Positions 31,249 through 32,016 of a stretch of 32,016 bases of DNA are shown in pieces. The notes beneath the pieces are model-generated. The model saw only the letters and a program-made list of their open reading frames with translations, was not told the DNA's origin and made no database searches. The stretch covers positions 1 to 32,016 of the forward strand of contig QHRW01000037.1 of assembly GCA_003220265.1 (NCBI GenBank). The letters are read 5' to 3'. The first letter of the stretch is position 1; every line of letters starts with the position of its first letter. Both the position numbers and the translations under genes were made by a program. This stretch comes from Candidatus Rokuibacteriota bacterium. GTDB lineage: Bacteria; Methylomirabilota; Methylomirabilia; Rokubacteriales; CSP1-6.

Positions 31249-32016
31249 GCTGTGCCTTCGCCCGCACGCTGACAGCACCCGCCGCGGAGACGCTCACGGT
31301 CTCGGTGGTGATGCCGACGAAGAATCGTACGTCCTTCCTCGTGGCCGCGGTGCGGGCGCTGCTCGCCCAGACGGTGACGCCAGACGAGCTGATCGTCATC
31401 GACCAGAGCGACGACGAGACCAGCTCCGCGCGGATCGCCGCGCTGGTGGCCGCCGCGCCGGCGCCGCGCAGGCCGCGCCTCACGTACGTCCTCGATCGCA
31501 CGATCAACGGCGCCGCCGCCGCCCGTAACGCGGGCTTCGACCGGGCCACCGGCGACATCGTGGTCTGCTGCGACGACGACGTGCTCGCCGAGCCGACCGT
31601 CATCGAGCGCTTGCTCACGCACTATCGCGTCGCCCCCGAGTACGCCGCGCTGGCCCCCGTCATCACCAACTACGAAGCGCCCGGCGTGCTGCACCGCGCG
31701 TACAACTCCGTCTTCTGCCTGGGACCGTTCCGCGACGAGCGGCAGCCCGTGTACTGGTTCTGGCGCGACTATCCACGGCCCGCACGCGTGCCCGTGCGCA
31801 TGTTCACGGGGGCGATGATGTCGTTCCGGCGCTCGGCCCTGGAGGGATTGCGCCACGACGCGCGCTACAAGGGCGCCTCGGTGGGCGAGGACATCGATCT
31901 CTGCTGGACGCTGTGGCGGCGGGGCGCGCGCCTGGCCATCGTGACCGACGCGCACATCGTGCACAACCGTGCGCCGCGGCCGGCCAGCCGGCCCGAGGAG
32001 GCGCAGATCGCCTCCT
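31245..32016 (+). CDS. Glycosyltransferase family 2 (3' end outside the window)
   Basis: The first 257 residues of a GT-A glycosyltransferase. It has SVVMPTKNRTSFLVAAV, LIVIDQSDDETSS, the NGAAAARNAGFDRATGDIV block and CCDDDVLAEP as the metal-binding Asp triad. Further on come MFTGAMMSFRRSALEG and GEDIDLCWTLWRRG with the catalytic-base Glu-Asp. This pattern fits rhamnosyl- or galactosyl-type GT2 enzymes. No membrane helix is seen in the part present. ATG 31245 overlaps the epimerase stop. The frame is open at the window end, so the length and any C-terminal domain are unknown. Confidence 0.92.
   Translation, partial: MSCAFARTLTAPAAETLTVSVVMPTKNRTSFLVAAVRALLAQTVTPDELIVIDQSDDETSSARIAALVAAAPAPRRPRLTYVLDRTINGAAAARNAGFDRATGDIVVCCDDDVLAEPTVIERLLTHYRVAPEYAALAPVITNYEAPGVLHRAYNSVFCLGPFRDERQPVYWFWRDYPRPARVPVRMFTGAMMSFRRSALEGLRHDARYKGASVGEDIDLCWTLWRRGARLAIVTDAHIVHNRAPRPASRPEEAQIAS

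Overview
GC-rich (roughly 70% by eye) bacterial chromosome with Gram-negative features: an outer-membrane beta-barrel protein, a Wza-type export protein, a Tat component and sigma-54 enhancer-binding proteins. Gene order, the ATP-dependent DNA ligase and the solo family-5 solute-binding protein are reminiscent of Rokubacteria/Methylomirabilota or related deep lineages. That placement is inference; no rRNA or other marker is present to settle it.

Region by region. (1) 1-361: the C-terminal end of a tyrosine recombinase, then a complete tRNA-Gly(CCC) on the minus strand, suggesting the right edge of an integrated element that lies to the left. (2) 390-6773, minus strand: a tight run of ATP-dependent DNA ligase, KaiC/RecA-like ATPase, amidohydrolase, tRNA nucleotidyltransferase/poly(A) polymerase family protein and a peptide-type ABC substrate-binding protein. 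(3) 6838-8700, plus: a GAF/HD-GYP protein with a large insertion in the HD-GYP domain. It is followed by an intergenic 107-bp tandem repeat made of hairpins. (4) 9055-10642, minus: lexA with a well-formed operator between its -35 and -10 boxes, a small tail-anchored ORF directly downstream of lexA, and a TatA/B-like protein fused to an Ada-type zinc-binding motif. (5) 10828-16974: a regulatory block. A receiver-less sigma-54 activator (minus) diverges from a receiver-only response regulator plus outer-membrane beta-barrel gene. Then come the priming sugar transferase and a second sigma-54 activator whose receiver has lost its phospho-acceptor Asp. Three -24/-12 sigma-54 promoters can be read, one in front of each activator and one in front of the sugar transferase. 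(6) 17006-32016 and beyond: an exopolysaccharide operon, co-directional and mostly translationally coupled.

How the genes fit together. The EPS operon holds a Wza-like export protein, Wzz-like chain-length protein, ExeA-like ATPase, BY-kinase-like ATPase, polysaccharide deacetylase, four glycosyltransferases (the last cut by the window), a Wzx-like flippase and a UDP-sugar epimerase. This is the gene set known from exosortase (XrtA/PEP-CTERM)-associated EPS loci, but no exosortase or PEP-CTERM protein is visible here. A three-gene insert sits between glycosyltransferases: uridine kinase, an orphan Pol-beta-type nucleotidyltransferase and an alkaline-phosphatase-superfamily protein. It is the least explained part of the operon. 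The most interesting regulatory reading is that sigma-54, through two activators that cannot themselves be phosphorylated, controls both the activators and entry into polysaccharide synthesis. The sugar transferase mRNA leader is predicted to be almost entirely a perfect 10-bp hairpin ending one base before the start codon.
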